DNA of 7,235 nucleotides from NCBI GenBank assembly GCA_030643125.1, contig DAOWML010000114.1, positions 1-7,235 of the forward strand. The letters run 5' to 3'. The translations under genes and the position numbers were made by a program. Of this stretch, positions 1 through 5,700 are shown piece after piece (position 1 is the stretch's first letter; every line of letters starts with the position of its first letter). A model generated the notes under the pieces. The model worked only from the letters and a program-made list of their open reading frames with translations, was not told the origin of the DNA and did not search any database. Origin of the DNA: Bacteroidales bacterium. Its GTDB lineage: Bacteria; Bacteroidota; Bacteroidia; Bacteroidales; UBA12077.

Positions 1-1220
1 CCAATTATTTCTCCGATTCCAGGGAAAAGAACATCCATAGCACGAACAGTTTTATTATCCTCGTTTTGTTTCATATAAAATGCCTTAATATCTTTAGGAT
101 AATCAATTAAAATCACTGGCTTTTTATAATGTTTTTCAACCAGATAACGCTCATGTTCCGACTGTAAGTCAATTCCCCATTCAACAGGAAATTGGAATTT
201 ACCCTTTTTGGCTGGTTTTGAATTTTCAAGAACATCAATAGCTTCAGTATAGCTTAATCGAACAAAATCATTTTCGAGAATAAATTGAAGTTTTTCAATT
301 AATGGCATCTCAGATCTTTCGTTTTGAGGTTTCGATTTTTCGTCTTCTAATAACCTTTTTTCAAGAAAACTAAGATCGTCAATGCAATTATCTAAAGCAT
401 ATTTTACTACATATTTGAGTATTTTTTCAGCTAAATCCATATTATCATGAATATCATAAAAGGCCATTTCTGGTTCTATCATCCAAAATTCAGCTAAGTG
501 CCTTGGGGTATTTGAGTTTTCGGATCTGAAAGTAGGTCCAAAAGTATACACATTTGATAAAGCAGTTGCACCTAGCTCTGCTTCCAATTGACCTGATACT
601 GTTAGGTTTGTTTCTTTACCAAAAAAGTCTTCAGAGTAATCTATTTTACCATCATCAGTTTTTGGAGGATTTTCGGCATCCAGAGTTGTAACACGAAACA
701 TTTCGCCTGCACCTTCAGCGTCCGATCCCGTTACAATAGGAGTGTGTAAATAATAAAAGTTATTATCGTTAAAAAACTCATGTATAGCAAAAGACATTGC
801 ATGACGAATTCTAAATATTGCTCCGAAGGTGTTTGTGCGGAATCTTAAATGTGCAATTTCACGTAAAAATTCAAGAGTATGACTTTTCTTTTGTAAAGGA
901 TAAGTTTCAGGATCGGCAGTACCGTAAACTTCAATTTCCTTGGCTTGAATTTCTACACTTTGTCCTTGCCCCATTGATTTAATAAGTGTACCATTTACAC
1001 TAATACTTGCACCTGTAGTTATATTTTTTATTTGATCTTCGTTGAAAGAAGCAATATCAATTACTATTTGAATATTATTAATAGTAGATCCATCGTTTAA
1101 AGCAACGAAAGCTACTTGTTTGTTTCCTCTTTTGGTTCTTACCCAACCTTTTGCATTTATATCACGATCAACATCTGTCGATTGCAATAAATCTTTGATA
1201 AAGCTTCTTCTTTGTTTCAT
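1..1220 (-). CDS. asnS: Asparaginyl-tRNA synthetase (class II), C-terminus cut off by the window edge
   Basis: Cytoplasmic enzyme that uses ATP to charge tRNA(Asn) with asparagine (EC 6.1.1.22). The frame is open from the ATG at 1220 to the window edge, giving 406 full codons plus two bases. Residues about 20-105 form the OB-fold anticodon-binding domain (GWVRTKRGNKQVAFVALNDG). Class II motif 1 lies near 127-164. Motif 2 is at 227-254 (FGPTFRSENSNTPRHLAEFW), the AsnRS form with FRSEN and HLAEFWM. GAGEMFRVTTL, DFFGKE and LTVSGQL are also typical, and the visible end is FPGIGEIIG, just before the expected GSQREER. Motif 3 and roughly the last 60 residues are missing. Residues about 290-310 (DEKSKPQNERSEMPL) are an insert compared with the E. 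coli enzyme as I remember it. The close match to AsnRS rather than AspRS makes the call secure. Confidence 0.97.
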   Translation of the reverse strand, partial: MKQRRSFIKDLLQSTDVDRDINAKGWVRTKRGNKQVAFVALNDGSTINNIQIVIDIASFNEDQIKNITTGASISVNGTLIKSMGQGQSVEIQAKEIEVYGTADPETYPLQKKSHTLEFLREIAHLRFRTNTFGAIFRIRHAMSFAIHEFFNDNNFYYLHTPIVTGSDAEGAGEMFRVTTLDAENPPKTDDGKIDYSEDFFGKETNLTVSGQLEAELGATALSNVYTFGPTFRSENSNTPRHLAEFWMIEPEMAFYDIHDNMDLAEKILKYVVKYALDNCIDDLSFLEKRLLEDEKSKPQNERSEMPLIEKLQFILENDFVRLSYTEAIDVLENSKPAKKGKFQFPVEWGIDLQSEHERYLVEKHYKKPVILIDYPKDIKAFYMKQNEDNKTVRAMDVLFPGIGEII

Positions 1221-1438
1221 AAGCCTGAGTCATATAATTAATTTCACAAAAATAGTGTTTTTCAGTCGATATAAAACACTTATTACTTCATATAAATAGG
1301 AAAAAGCAGGAATTTAACTTGATTTTAATTCATATTTTTTGTATATTATAAAAAATTAAATTCTTACCTAAATCACGTGTAATCTATTCAAAAGATAGAA
1401 TGGATATATTAATTTAACCAAAATTAAAACAGGAACTT
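1221..1438. other. Divergent intergenic region between asnS and the 1439 gene
   Basis: This 218-bp AT-rich stretch separates two divergent genes and should hold both promoters. The asnS side carries the TATTTTTG box. On the plus strand the best pair is TTGATT (1319-1324), a 17-bp gap and TATATT (1342-1347). That pair looks like an E. coli sigma-70 promoter rather than the Bacteroidota type, so it is weak evidence here. AGGA at 1431-1434, four bases before the ATG at 1439, is a modest ribosome-binding site. No small gene or strong hairpin is visible. Confidence 0.4.
1247..1254 (-). promoter_or_regulatory. asnS: Candidate Bacteroidota -7 box for asnS
   Basis: On the minus strand this reads TATTTTTG, a full match to the TAnnTTTG element recognised by the Bacteroidota primary sigma factor. 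It lies 26 bp ahead of the asnS ATG, so the leader would be about 20 nt. No good TTTG -33 box is found 19-21 bp further upstream (the best is GTTT), and the region is very AT-rich, so chance is a real possibility. Confidence 0.35.
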
Positions 1439-2221
1439 ATGGAAAAATGGATTATCAAAAACAATGTCTTCGAGAATAATGAGCAAAACGAAAAATTAAT
1501 GATCGTGATAAATGACATTGTGGAAGAATTTGACAGGCTGATTCCTACCGGCCCTCCATTGGGATTTAAACCACTTGAACTGGTTAATGATGAAATTTCC
1601 GGACCAACATTTTATTGGCCTTTGGATCGTGATTTTTATAAAATAGCTTTAAATATTTCCGATTTAAATTACAATCAAATAGCATTTCAGTTTTCACAAG
1701 AACTTTGTAGAATATATTGTGATCCCAGAATGAGAAGTTGGTTTATTCAGCTTTTAAGCCACGTTTTTGCTCTATATTCTTTGGATTTTTTAGGTCATAA
1801 ATGGGAAAACAGCCCCCCAAACGATGAGTTAAAAGATTATTGGTACAATTTTGATTCTTATAAAAGCAATCTCTTAGGAGCAGCCTTTAGTAAAATAGAT
1901 ATTGTAAAATATCAGGTTGCTAATGAATGGGTACAATATCAGGTTAATAAATTAAGAAGAAAAGACAAAATTAATCGAGGCAAATTAATGATTATTGCTT
2001 ACGAATTGCTTCCTATGTTTAAAGAACATCCAGAAAGTTGGCAAATATTGCCGTATGTTGGAAAATGTTCAGTTCCGGCCCCTCCCTCTGATCCTAACGA
2101 AATAGTAGCCGACAGAGACACTGAACCGGATTTTGAAAAATTTATGGAAGAGTTACCTAAAAATTTAAAGGCGTTTACTAATAAATTCTATGATAAGATA
2201 GGAGCAAGAGAGTACATTTAA
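1439..2221 (+). CDS. Uncharacterised 260-residue protein, probable degenerate (non-catalytic) metallopeptidase-like protein
   Basis: No named family is recognised with confidence. The protein has no signal peptide or membrane segment, so it is probably cytoplasmic. Residues 66-122 resemble, from memory, a group of bacterial hypothetical proteins whose core is a hydrophobic strand, then FxHExxH, then a WFEE-type helix ending in a Trp. Here the corresponding stretch is FQFSQELCR (83-91), then WFIQLLSHVFALYSLDFLGHKW (split as WFIQ 101-104 and GHKW 119-122). The two metal-binding histidines of HExxH are Gln87 and Arg91, Glu88 is kept, and the downstream acidic pair is Ile103-Gln104. If the relation is right, the protein has lost zinc binding. 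The C-terminus has a Pro/Asp-rich stretch (213-230) and an acidic tail. The gene lies 57 bp before the Usp gene on the same strand and may be co-transcribed with it. It is clearly coding; the family link is inference. Confidence 0.8.
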   Translation: MEKWIIKNNVFENNEQNEKLMIVINDIVEEFDRLIPTGPPLGFKPLELVNDEISGPTFYWPLDRDFYKIALNISDLNYNQIAFQFSQELCRIYCDPRMRSWFIQLLSHVFALYSLDFLGHKWENSPPNDELKDYWYNFDSYKSNLLGAAFSKIDIVKYQVANEWVQYQVNKLRRKDKINRGKLMIIAYELLPMFKEHPESWQILPYVGKCSVPAPPSDPNEIVADRDTEPDFEKFMEELPKNLKAFTNKFYDKIGAREYI

Positions 2222-2250
2222 TTTATTAACCGGTTATTGTTATTACCTTA

Positions 2251-2267
2251 TTATTTGTAACAAATAA
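2251..2267. repeat. 17-bp perfect palindrome in the leader of the Usp gene
   Basis: The sequence TTATTTGTAACAAATAA has two 8-bp arms around a single central A at 2259. It ends 11 bp before the ATG at 2279, so it could be an operator or a site affecting translation of the Usp gene. It has no GC content to speak of and no T-tract, so it is not a terminator for the upstream gene. In such AT-rich DNA a chance origin is possible. Confidence 0.45.
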
Positions 2268-2278
2268 AATTTTGAGTT

Positions 2279-3403
2279 ATGGAAGATAAATTAATAACAA
2301 TTGCAGTTCATAATTATGCGCGGGCAGAAATACTTCGTACCAGGCTCGAAGCAGAAGGAGTTGAATGTTATCTTAAAAATGTTAATCTGATACATTCAGT
2401 TATTTCGGGAGGAGTAAAAGTTCGTGTAAATTCGCACGATTTAGAAAAGGCATTGCGCATAGTTGAAAAAGTAAACGATCGGTTTCGTGATGAATATCAG
2501 AATGAAATAGATGAGTCAAATAAAAGTGTTCAACGTATACTAATTCCAATTGATTTTAGTGATTATTCTGTAAATGCATGCCGTTACGCTATTGGACTGG
2601 CTGAAAAGCTAAATGCCGAAATTAAGTTGATGCATGTTTATTATAACCCTGTTGTAAATTCAATGCCATTAACTGACACTTATTACTATCAGGTTAATAT
2701 GGATGAGATAATTAGAGAGATCGAGTTGCGTGCTAAAAGTAACATGGAGGAATTTTACGGAGATTTGAAAGAAAAGATTGAAAAAGATAATATTCATGGA
2801 GTGAAATTAGATTATGCTTTAGTACGAGGAATTGCTAGTGAGGAAATCATAGCAAAAAGTGTGGAGTATAAACCAGATGTAATAATTATCGGAACACGTG
2901 GCCAGGGAGAAAAGGAAAATGATTTGATCGGTAGCGTAACAGCTAAAATTATTGAAGATACAAAAGTGCCTGTATTAGTTATTCCTGAAGACTCTTATTA
3001 TTCAGGTATTGCGACAATTAATATTATGTATGCCACTGATTTTGATGAATCTGATTATAAAGCTTTGAAAAAACTTATGAATATTGTATCTCCTTTTGAT
3101 ATCAGGTTGTACTGTGTTCATATAGGGAACCAAGATACAAATGTTTGGGATAAAGCAAAAATGAATGGACTTAAAGAAAAACTGTATGCTCAATACCCGG
3201 ATTATGAAATTGAGTGCAGTTTAATTGAAGAGGAAGATTTTTTAAAAGGGATACAAGAGTTTACAAGAGAAAAGAATATCGACATTATCTCTTTGGTTAC
3301 GCATAAAAGAAATTTGCTTTCTAAAATACTGAACCCTAGCATTGCCAGGAAAGTATTGTTTCATACAAATATACCTTTTTTGGTATTTCATTCAGATAAA
3401 TAA
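2279..3403 (+). CDS. DUF2007-like domain fused to tandem universal stress protein (UspA) domains
   Basis: A 374-residue cytoplasmic protein, likely a stress or nucleotide-responsive regulator; its partner is unknown. Residues 5-68 look like DUF2007, a small 'putative signal transducing' domain, with AEILRTRLEAEGVECYL, a GGVKVRV strand and a closing LEKALRIVEKV helix. The first Usp domain covers about 84-238: it opens with VQRILIPIDFSDYS and carries the ATP-binding signature G-x2-G-x9-G-S at G205, G208, G218 and S219, followed by VPVLVIP. The second Usp domain (about 246-372) keeps the fold (INIMYATDFDESD at the start, NIPFLVFHS at the end), but THKRNLLSKILNPSIARK replaces the glycine motif, so it probably does not bind ATP in the usual way. 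Tandem Usp proteins with one active half are common. The gene may share a transcript with the 1439 gene. Its last 16 bp overlap ispD. Confidence 0.92.
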   Translation: MEDKLITIAVHNYARAEILRTRLEAEGVECYLKNVNLIHSVISGGVKVRVNSHDLEKALRIVEKVNDRFRDEYQNEIDESNKSVQRILIPIDFSDYSVNACRYAIGLAEKLNAEIKLMHVYYNPVVNSMPLTDTYYYQVNMDEIIREIELRAKSNMEEFYGDLKEKIEKDNIHGVKLDYALVRGIASEEIIAKSVEYKPDVIIIGTRGQGEKENDLIGSVTAKIIEDTKVPVLVIPEDSYYSGIATINIMYATDFDESDYKALKKLMNIVSPFDIRLYCVHIGNQDTNVWDKAKMNGLKEKLYAQYPDYEIECSLIEEEDFLKGIQEFTREKNIDIISLVTHKRNLLSKILNPSIARKVLFHTNIPFLVFHSDK

Positions 3404-4062
3404 TTGGAGAGGGCTTCTGCAATTTTAATATCAATTTGTGAGGTGATTTTGATGTTTTCTCGATTTCCAGGCACAAGGTTTATTTTTATACCAAGTTTTT
3501 CAACAAGGCTTGCATCATCCGTAAGAAATTCATCCCACGATTGCTCATAAGCTTTTTTAATAAGATTACAATCAAATGCTTGTGGAGTTTGGATTAATTT
3601 ATATTTGTTTCTATCAACAGGTTTGTTAACGTCCGAATCAATAAATCTTATAGAATCAACCAGGTCAATATATGGAACTGCATTTCCATTTATCTCTGCT
3701 ATTTCAAAAACTTGCTCAATGGTAGTTTGACTCACTAATGGTCTTACTCCATCGTGTATCGCTACTACTCCATCGTTAGCAACTTTTTCAAGCGCATTTT
3801 TTACTGAACGATATCTAGTTTGTCCTCCTTTAACTACGATATGTTTAATTGTAAAATCGTGTTTATTACACAGGTCGTGCCAATACGGAAGATGATTTTC
3901 AGGAATAGCTACAATGATTTTAAGTGTTGAATCGAACTCGTGAAAAGATCGAATACTTTTCATAAGAATAATTTCATTGTTAATTGACAAAAACTGTTTT
4001 GGAATGGAACTATCCATTCTTTGTCCCGAGCCACCTGCTACTATAATTGTAAATCTTTTCAA
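3388..4062 (-). CDS. ispD: 2-C-methyl-D-erythritol 4-phosphate cytidylyltransferase (IspD), TTG start
   Basis: Third enzyme of the cytoplasmic MEP pathway: joins MEP and CTP to give CDP-methylerythritol and pyrophosphate (EC 2.7.7.60). With a TTG start at 4062 the protein is 224 residues, usual for the family, and begins MKRFTIIVAGGSGQRM, so the CTP-binding loop sits right at the N-terminus. Key residues seen: R15 and K22 (IPKQF), the HDGVRP metal/nucleotide site with D104 and R107, R152, TPQAF at 159-163, TDDAS at 181-185, and the closing NIKITSQIDIKIAEA with K205. A longer frame from another TTG at 4110 would add 16 residues, but those bases are better explained as the promoter. No in-frame ATG exists before the catalytic loop. 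TarI-type CDP-ribitol enzymes are similar, but IspD is far more likely here. The gene is tail to tail with the Usp gene. Confidence 0.94.
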   Translation of the reverse strand: MKRFTIIVAGGSGQRMDSSIPKQFLSINNEIILMKSIRSFHEFDSTLKIIVAIPENHLPYWHDLCNKHDFTIKHIVVKGGQTRYRSVKNALEKVANDGVVAIHDGVRPLVSQTTIEQVFEIAEINGNAVPYIDLVDSIRFIDSDVNKPVDRNKYKLIQTPQAFDCNLIKKAYEQSWDEFLTDDASLVEKLGIKINLVPGNRENIKITSQIDIKIAEALSNYLSE

Positions 4063-4079
4063 GAATTTTATTTTAAATT

Positions 4080-4111
4080 CAAAGATATAAATAATAACCA
4101 GGCTTTTCAAT
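4080..4111 (-). promoter_or_regulatory. ispD: ispD promoter (Bacteroidota -33/-7 type)
   Basis: Read on the minus strand, ATTG (4111-4108) is followed by a 20-bp spacer and then TATCTTTG (4087-4080). This fits the Bacteroidota consensus TTTG-N19-21-TAnnTTTG with one mismatch. Transcription would begin near 4073, leaving a leader of about a dozen bases before the TTG at 4062. The alternative TTG start at 4110 would lie inside the -33 box, which argues strongly against it. Confidence 0.6.
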
Positions 4112-4135
4112 TAAAGAATAATTCTAATATCTTTG
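4104..4135 (+). promoter_or_regulatory. Promoter for the phosphoesterase operon (Bacteroidota type)
   Basis: TTTT at 4104-4107, a 20-bp spacer and TATCTTTG at 4128-4135 followed by GC match the Bacteroidota -33/-7 pattern with one mismatch in the -33 box. The start of transcription would be near 4142, giving a leader of about 110 nt that contains both palindromes. The -33 region overlaps that of the divergent ispD promoter, so the two promoters may compete. Confidence 0.5.
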
Positions 4136-4170
4136 GCACATCTGAAATATGAAAAAAAAACGAATATGAT

Positions 4171-4226
4171 GTTTTCACACAATTAATTGTTACGATTTAA
4201 GGTTTTAGCACAATAATTGTAAGCGA
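4171..4226. repeat. Two imperfect 25-bp direct repeats, each centred on an ACAAT/ATTGT palindrome
   Basis: Repeat A (4171-4195) and repeat B (4202-4226) both begin GTTTT, share CACAAT and AATTGT in the core, and end CGA. The core of A is a perfect 12-bp palindrome, ACAATTAATTGT (4179-4190); the core of B is ACAATAATTGT (4210-4220) with a central A. The repeat period is 31 bp, close to three helical turns, so two dimers could bind on the same face of the DNA. The pair lies downstream of the predicted transcription start of the phosphoesterase gene, where a bound regulator could act as a roadblock. The binding protein is unknown. Confidence 0.6.
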
Positions 4227-4240
4227 AATCTTATGTTATT

Positions 4241-4245
4241 AGGAG
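4241..4245 (+). promoter_or_regulatory. Ribosome-binding site that fixes the phosphoesterase start
   Basis: AGGAG lies five bases (AAAAT) before the ATG at 4251. An in-frame ATG at 4233 lies upstream of this site and has no comparable signal. The 4251 start also places charged residues KK directly before the hydrophobic signal segment. A clear Shine-Dalgarno site is uncommon in this phylum. Confidence 0.65.
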
Positions 4246-4250
4246 AAAAT

Positions 4251-5060
4251 ATGAAAAAAATAGCCAGATTAGTGAGATTGGTTTTAATATTATCAATTTT
4301 AGGAATATTAAGCAAGTGCGATTATTTTGAATACAGTCCTTATGCAGCTGACGTAAAGGATTCATATAAGAATACAGGTGAAAAAAATATGAATTATTTA
4401 ATAACTGCTGATTCTGTGCAAAAAGAAGAAATTAAATTTGCTGTAATTGCAGATTCTCATTATAAATATCATGAATTAAATGAAGCTGTAGTAAATATAA
4501 ATAGTCGAGGTGATATTGATTTTGTTATTGCAAATGGAGATATAGCAGATCATGGCTACTTAAAAGAGTACGAGTTGTTTCATGGGCAAATGAAGAAATT
4601 AAAAGTGCCATATCTTACCGTAATTGGAAATCATGATTATAAATCAAATGGCGAAGTAATATATAAGCAAATGTATGGAGAATTTAATTATAGCTTTACT
4701 TATAATAACAATTTGTTTATATTATTTGATAATGTGTTTTGGGAAAGTAATAAGAACCCTGATTTTGATTGGCTGGAGAATGAATTAAACAACTCTTCAA
4801 AATATGAAAATGTTTTTGTATTATGCCATATTCCTCCGTATGGGGAACAATATGATGATAAGTCTGAAGAAAGATATATAAAGATGATGACGGATTATCA
4901 AGTTGATTTATCTATCCATGGGCATATACATAGATTTGAATATGGCTATTACTATGGCGATGGCATGAATTATTTAGCAGTAGAGTCGATAATGGATAAA
5001 GAATATGCAATTATTACTGCGAACGAATATGAAGTTGAGGTTGAACAGATAAAATATTAA
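4251..5060 (+). CDS. Calcineurin-like metallophosphoesterase, exported, possible lipoprotein
   Basis: A 269-residue two-metal phosphoesterase whose substrate (phosphomonoester, diester or nucleotide) cannot be told. All family motifs are present in order: DSH (D68, H70), GDIAD (96-100), GNHD (126-129), the metal-ligand His193 in LCHIPP, and GHIH (224-227). The N-terminus MKKIARLVRLVLILSILGIL is a signal segment ending in Cys23. The -3 to +1 residues are LSKC, and Lys at -1 is a poor fit to the L-[ST]-[GAS]-C lipobox, so lipidation is uncertain and the segment could instead be an uncleaved anchor. About 40 residues of linker then lead to the catalytic domain, which should lie outside the cytoplasmic membrane. 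The outer-membrane-like gene starts 2 nt after the stop, so the two are probably translated together. Transcription likely starts at the divergent promoter near 4128. Confidence 0.9.
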   Translation: MKKIARLVRLVLILSILGILSKCDYFEYSPYAADVKDSYKNTGEKNMNYLITADSVQKEEIKFAVIADSHYKYHELNEAVVNINSRGDIDFVIANGDIADHGYLKEYELFHGQMKKLKVPYLTVIGNHDYKSNGEVIYKQMYGEFNYSFTYNNNLFILFDNVFWESNKNPDFDWLENELNNSSKYENVFVLCHIPPYGEQYDDKSEERYIKMMTDYQVDLSIHGHIHRFEYGYYYGDGMNYLAVESIMDKEYAIITANEYEVEVEQIKY

Positions 5061-5062
5061 GA

Positions 5063-5677
5063 TTGGTGGGACATCAAAAATGTATATTATTATTTTTTTG
5101 TTTTCTTTTTCCTTTTTTCGGGAATATTTTTGCTCAGGAAAATCCGGAAATAATTGAGAAGGAAGATAAAAATAAATGGTACAAACCTGATTATATAAAA
5201 GTTCAATATGCCGGGAATATTGGATTTTTATCAATAGGTGCAGGATACGAATGGTGGCGGGAAATAGCACAAACAGATATTTTATATGGCTATGTACCGG
5301 AATATAAAGGTGAAGCAACCATACATACTTTTACAATAAAAAATACTTTCAGACTATATCAATTTAACATAAAACAAAAATATAATATAAGCCCCATTTT
5401 AGGTTTTTCTGTAAGTCTTGAACCGGGACAGAATTCTTATTTAAGAATTCCTGATAAATATCCGGAAGGCTATTATAGCACTAACAGCATTTATGCTTGC
5501 TTAAATATAGGTGTCAAATCAAAATTTAAATTTGACGAAAAAAGATTTTTTAGCAGTATTGAACCTTTTGTTGAAGTAAATACGCTTGCTGATTACTTGT
5601 TTTATAATATTATAGCCCAGGAAGATCATAGTAATATTATATATTCATTAGCGTTAGGGCTTAACATTTTTTTCTAG
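5063..5677 (+). CDS. Small outer-membrane beta-barrel-like protein, non-ATG start
   Basis: About 204 residues, function unknown. The N-terminus (KCILLFFCFLFPFFGNIFAQ) is a signal peptide, probably cut after IFA before QE. The mature part alternates polar and hydrophobic residues as in short beta-strands (IKVQYAGNIGFLSIGAGYEWW, split here for reading; LYGYVPE; IHTFTIKNTF) and ends LALGLNIFF; a terminal Phe is typical of outer-membrane barrels. From memory, the KVQYAGNIGF...GYEWW...LYGYVP...DKYPEGYY pattern recurs in uncharacterised Gram-negative membrane proteins. In-frame starts are only TTG 5063 and GTG 5066, which would couple translation to the phosphoesterase stop at 5058-5060. An ATG at 5080, preceded by GGTGGGA, is in another frame and would join this one only if a base in the T-rich tract were surplus. 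The gene is real; the exact start is unsure. Confidence 0.78.
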   Translation: MVGHQKCILLFFCFLFPFFGNIFAQENPEIIEKEDKNKWYKPDYIKVQYAGNIGFLSIGAGYEWWREIAQTDILYGYVPEYKGEATIHTFTIKNTFRLYQFNIKQKYNISPILGFSVSLEPGQNSYLRIPDKYPEGYYSTNSIYACLNIGVKSKFKFDEKRFFSSIEPFVEVNTLADYLFYNIIAQEDHSNIIYSLALGLNIFF

Positions 5678-5700
5678 GCCCAGAGGCCATTCTATTTTTT
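5677..5700 (+). terminator. Weak terminator-like hairpin after the phosphoesterase/barrel operon
   Basis: GGCC (5677-5680), loop CAGA, GGCC (5685-5688) forms a short GC-rich stem followed after ATTCTA by six Ts (5695-5700). The stem is only 4 bp and the T-run is 6 bases away, so efficiency is doubtful. The position right at the stop codon of the barrel gene supports the reading. Confidence 0.3.

Noticed and set aside
3002..3193. Minus-strand open frame of 63 codons
   Set aside because: Lies wholly inside the second Usp domain on the opposite strand; composition is Phe/Ile-rich with no family resemblance.
4063..4110. N-terminal extension of IspD from TTG 4110
   Set aside because: The 16 residues are not family-like and the DNA holds a near-consensus -33/-7 promoter.
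4233..4250. Upstream in-frame ATG of the phosphoesterase gene
   Set aside because: The AGGAG site at 4241-4245 lies after it and serves the ATG at 4251; the extra MLLGEN spoils the usual signal-peptide start.
4974..5318. Minus-strand open frame of 114 codons
   Set aside because: Antisense to the phosphoesterase end and barrel start; Ile/Phe/Tyr-rich product typical of AT-rich shadow frames.
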